Origin: Saccharicrinis sp963677345
GTDB taxonomy: Bacteria; Bacteroidota; Bacteroidia; Bacteroidales; Marinilabiliaceae
Assembly (NCBI GenBank): GCA_963677345.2
Contig: CAXXLC010000029.1
Span: forward strand, 124,001 to 188,000
DNA: 64,000 bases
Reading direction: 5' to 3'
The notes beneath the pieces are model-generated. The model did no database searches. It had not been told where the DNA came from and worked only from the letters and a program-made list of their open reading frames with translations. This document shows positions 61,818-64,000 of the stretch, one piece after another. The position numbers and the translations under genes were made by a program. Position 1 is the stretch's first letter, and every line of letters starts with the position of its first letter.

Positions 61818-62658
61818 TATGGTAAGTGAGTATGATGAAATTGAGAATATTGCTGGAGGTACTATTATTCAGCATGGGAAATTAAATGATAGGATTTATC
61901 TGATGAAGCTGAATTCTAATGATATATCCCGGGTACTATCAGTGATAAACCGTTTAGCAAGAGAAGAGAAGTACTCGAAAATTATATGTAAAGTACCAAA
62001 GTCTCATGTCCCTTTGTTTTATGCGGATGGTTTTGTTTTGGAGGCCTTTATTCCTAAGTTTTATGATAATAATGAGGATGTGTTTTTTGTATCTAAATAC
62101 TTGTCATCAGATAGGATATTAAATATTGAGAAGGATAGTTTGACAGCCTTTTCTGCTATTTTAAATAAAGAAAGCACTTGTGAAATATATGATAATCCTG
62201 AATTTAATTTCAGGATTTTAAACGAAAGTGATGTTGACGAAATAGCAAAGATTTATTCAGATGTTTTTGAAACGTATCCTTTTCCTATTCAGGAGAGGGA
62301 GTATGTGCTCGATACGATGAAAGATAATGTGATCTATTTTGGAGCATTTATAAAGGGAAAATTAGCTGCTGTAGCCTCAACGGAGATTGATTTTAAAAGT
62401 AAAAATGCTGAAATGACAGATTTTGCTACTTATCCTGAGTTTTCTGGAAATAGATTGGCGGTAAGTCTGTTAAAGCGCATGGAATCAGAAATGAAGAATA
62501 TGGGTATTGGCACTTTGTATACTATTGCACGGTTAAAATCAATTCCAATGAATTTAACTTTTATACGTATGGGGTATCATTATTCGGGTACTTTAATTAA
62601 GAATACTAATATCTCAGGTGATATTGAGAGTATGAATGTTTATTTCAAGTTATTATAA
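61810..62658 (+). CDS. ablB: Beta-lysine N6-acetyltransferase
   Basis: The protein has 282 residues. An N-terminal domain of about 130 residues with ICKVPKSHVPLFYADGFVLEAFIPKFY precedes a GNAT domain (FRILNESDVDEIAKIYSDVF, about 136-155; ATYPEFSGNRLAVSLLKRM acetyl-CoA region). This architecture matches putative beta-lysine N-acetyltransferases. It acetylates the side-chain amine of beta-lysine from KamA. The 8-nt overlap with kamA shows coupled translation. Confidence 0.93.
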   Translation: MNDMVSEYDEIENIAGGTIIQHGKLNDRIYLMKLNSNDISRVLSVINRLAREEKYSKIICKVPKSHVPLFYADGFVLEAFIPKFYDNNEDVFFVSKYLSSDRILNIEKDSLTAFSAILNKESTCEIYDNPEFNFRILNESDVDEIAKIYSDVFETYPFPIQEREYVLDTMKDNVIYFGAFIKGKLAAVASTEIDFKSKNAEMTDFATYPEFSGNRLAVSLLKRMESEMKNMGIGTLYTIARLKSIPMNLTFIRMGYHYSGTLIKNTNISGDIESMNVYFKLL

Positions 62659-62661
62659 AAT

Positions 62662-62859
62662 ATGCCTAATAAAAATATATGTAAACACAAAGATGTTTGT
62701 CCTGTTTTTCAAGGAAAAACTGATGTCAAAGAAAAACAATTAACAGTATATAAAAATGTTTTTTGTAACAGGGGTTATCGGGGGTGGAGAAATTGTAATG
62801 AGTTTTTGATTTTTGAAAATCAAGGTCATAGTACAAGTGAAAATAATTTTAGTAATTAA
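62662..62859 (+). CDS. Small cysteine-containing protein of unknown function
   Basis: A 65-residue frame starting 3 nt after ablB. Cysteines at ICKHKDVCPVF and VFCNRGYRGWRNCNEF could form a small metal site. I do not recognise the family. The tight spacing suggests that it is in the kamA operon. Confidence 0.7.
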   Translation: MPNKNICKHKDVCPVFQGKTDVKEKQLTVYKNVFCNRGYRGWRNCNEFLIFENQGHSTSENNFSN

Positions 62860-62872
62860 ATAAATATTGCTT

Positions 62873-63070
62873 ATGGATAGAAAAACGAATACAGAAGAAA
62901 AAGTAATTGAGTTATTGGAAGTAAAAGGAAATTGTTGGTATGGAAATATTATCAAAGATTTAAACTTGTCTTATTCAAAGGGACAAAAGGTTATATTTTC
63001 TTTGATTTCAAAGGGATTAATAAAGTATTGTAATAAGTCATCAAAACTACAATTGGTTATAGATAATTAA
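62873..63070 (+). CDS. Small winged-helix-like protein of unknown function
   Basis: The start at 62873 (MDRKTNTEEKVIELL) gives 65 residues; an ATG two codons upstream is possible. The pattern TEEKVIELLEVKGNCWYGNIIKDLNLSYSKGQKVIFSLISKGLIKY resembles a compact winged helix: helix, recognition helix and wing. A DNA- or RNA-binding role is inferred only. It lies 13 nt after the preceding small gene. Confidence 0.65.
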   Translation: MDRKTNTEEKVIELLEVKGNCWYGNIIKDLNLSYSKGQKVIFSLISKGLIKYCNKSSKLQLVIDN

Positions 63071-63085
63071 AATCCCGAAATAACT

Positions 63086-63706
63086 ATGGATATTCAAGGT
63101 ATTGTAAAATCAGTGGGTTTGCTATTGGTGTTGTTAAACCCGTTTTTAATCATAGTTTATCTGATTGATATTGTAAAAAAGAAATCGGAGCGGGTTTTTC
63201 TGCACATATTGATTCGGGCAGGTATTATTAGTTTTATAGTGTTTTCATTATTTGCCTTGTTGGGAGATTCTATTTTTACTGATGTGTTTAATGCAAGTTT
63301 TGCTTCTTTTCAGATTTTCGGAGGTATCGTTTTTTTATTGACCGGAATACAATTTATCTTTAAAGGGGGAGCTTCTATAGAAACTCTTAGAGGTGAATCC
63401 AAGTATGTGGCAGGTGCAATAGCAATGCCTATATTTATCGGACCCGGCACTATTAGTTATAGTGTAATTATTGGTGAACAACTGGATAAATTTTCATCCG
63501 TTTTAGCTATTGCTATTACTGTTGTGTTATGTGTGTCAATTATTTTTTTACTTAAACTTATTCATGATAAGATTCAACCTACAAAAGAAGAGCTTATTGA
63601 ACAGTATATTGATATTGCGGGTAGGATAATTGCCTTTTTGTTGGGAACTGTTTCTATTGAACTTATCATGACTGGGGCTAAATTTTGGTTAGCCCGAATT
63701 ATTTAA
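63086..63706 (+). CDS. MarC-family integral membrane protein
   Basis: The protein has 206 residues with about six transmembrane helices (SVGLLLVLLNPFLIIVYLIDIV near the N-terminus, IFGGIVFLLTGIQFIF in the middle). The conserved AGAIAMPIFIGPGTISYSVIIGEQ segment (about 110-131) is typical of MarC/UPF0056. The family's transport role is not settled. It follows the small winged-helix-like gene by 15 nt. Confidence 0.9.
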   Translation: MDIQGIVKSVGLLLVLLNPFLIIVYLIDIVKKKSERVFLHILIRAGIISFIVFSLFALLGDSIFTDVFNASFASFQIFGGIVFLLTGIQFIFKGGASIETLRGESKYVAGAIAMPIFIGPGTISYSVIIGEQLDKFSSVLAIAITVVLCVSIIFLLKLIHDKIQPTKEELIEQYIDIAGRIIAFLLGTVSIELIMTGAKFWLARII

Positions 63707-63709
63707 AAT

Positions 63710-64000
63710 ATGCATATTATTGATATATTAATTTTTTGCATCTATCTCATAGCTATGCTTGGGGTAGGTGTTTTTTTTATGCGAAAAAATAAAACTACTG
63801 ATGATTATTATGTAGGAGGAAGGGGGGTGAGTAGTTTGCATATTGGTCTTTCAGTGGTAGCTACTGATGTTGGTGGTGGATTTTCAATCGGATTAGGTGG
63901 CTTAGGCTTTACAATGGGGTTGTCAGGAAGCTGGTTATTATTTACTGGTTTGTTGGGTGCTTGGTTGAGTGGTGTGTTGCTTATTCCTAAAGTCTCGGAT
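63710..64000 (+). CDS. Sodium:solute symporter family protein, cut by window end
   Basis: The first 97 codons are visible. MHIIDILIFCIYLIAMLGVGVFFMRKNKTTDDYYVGGRGVSS is the N-terminus of SSS transporters, with the conserved DDYYVGGR and then ATDVGGGFSIGLGGLGFTMGLSGSW. These proteins use the sodium gradient to take up solutes such as proline, sugars or vitamins. It starts 3 nt after the MarC gene. The substrate cannot be told from this part. Confidence 0.92.
   Translation, partial: MHIIDILIFCIYLIAMLGVGVFFMRKNKTTDDYYVGGRGVSSLHIGLSVVATDVGGGFSIGLGGLGFTMGLSGSWLLFTGLLGAWLSGVLLIPKVSD

Noticed and set aside
1..64000. CRISPR array or classical restriction-modification system
   Set aside because: I saw no regularly spaced direct repeats, cas genes or methylase/endonuclease motifs in the window.

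Overview
The window looks like a chromosomal segment of a member of the Bacteroidota, probably a marine or sediment Bacteroidia near the Marinilabiliales. The order is inferred from gene content and is uncertain. Support comes from the Bacteroidota-type promoters (TTG or TTTG, 18-20 nt, TAnnTTTG) before several genes, the DUF3822-rsmD pair, the SiaB/SiaC pair, ISAon1- and ISNCY-type insertion sequences, and high AT content.

Positions 1-22.1 kb are an accessory, largely redox-oriented region. An operon (alcohol dehydrogenase, cupin/carboxymuconolactone decarboxylase protein, flavodoxin-fold reductase, aldo/keto reductase, iron alcohol dehydrogenase) ends at a clear terminator. It is followed by an AraC remnant, two maltose-type acetyltransferases, an acyltransferase-3 protein, a frameshifted VOC gene and a frameshifted ISNCY transposase. 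Then come a nucleotidase, AraC and DeoR regulators, and an HxlR regulator divergent from a quinone-reductase-like operon with a compact two-way promoter. An IS1380 transposase, a second flavodoxin-fold gene, HU, a full AraC regulator and a 3'-truncated SDR gene close the region.

Positions 22.1-28.2 kb are the most unusual part. Three long imperfect palindromes with attC-like layout (outer AAC/GTT boxes, unpaired spacer, inner paired arm) punctuate a zeta-like kinase toxin-antitoxin pair, an MNT-HEPN pair and a 280-residue orphan. The next start codon lies 66-68 nt after each GTT box. Both toxin-side genes carry in-frame stop codons, one exactly at the Walker A lysine. A group II intron with a damaged reverse transcriptase sits inside the second palindrome, and an ISAon1/ISL3 element closes the array. 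I see no integron integrase. This resembles a decaying integron-like cassette cluster.

Positions 28.3-30.85 kb hold four identical tRNA-Asp genes with their own promoter and terminator, an IS110-family element and two palindromic structures.

Positions 30.86-64 kb are mostly core genome: pyk, aroQ, xerD, rsmD, DUF3822, a RecD-like helicase, a sugar-nucleotide block (phosphohexomutase, rfbD, rfbA, UDP-xylose synthase, ugd), rpsA, a STAS protein, rnz, guaA, a C-terminal processing protease, cysE, siaB-siaC, a 1028-residue ABC transporter, a dipeptidyl-peptidase, an N-acetylglucosamine kinase-like protein, the kamA-ablB acetyl-beta-lysine operon, two small unknowns, a MarC protein and the start of a sodium/solute symporter.
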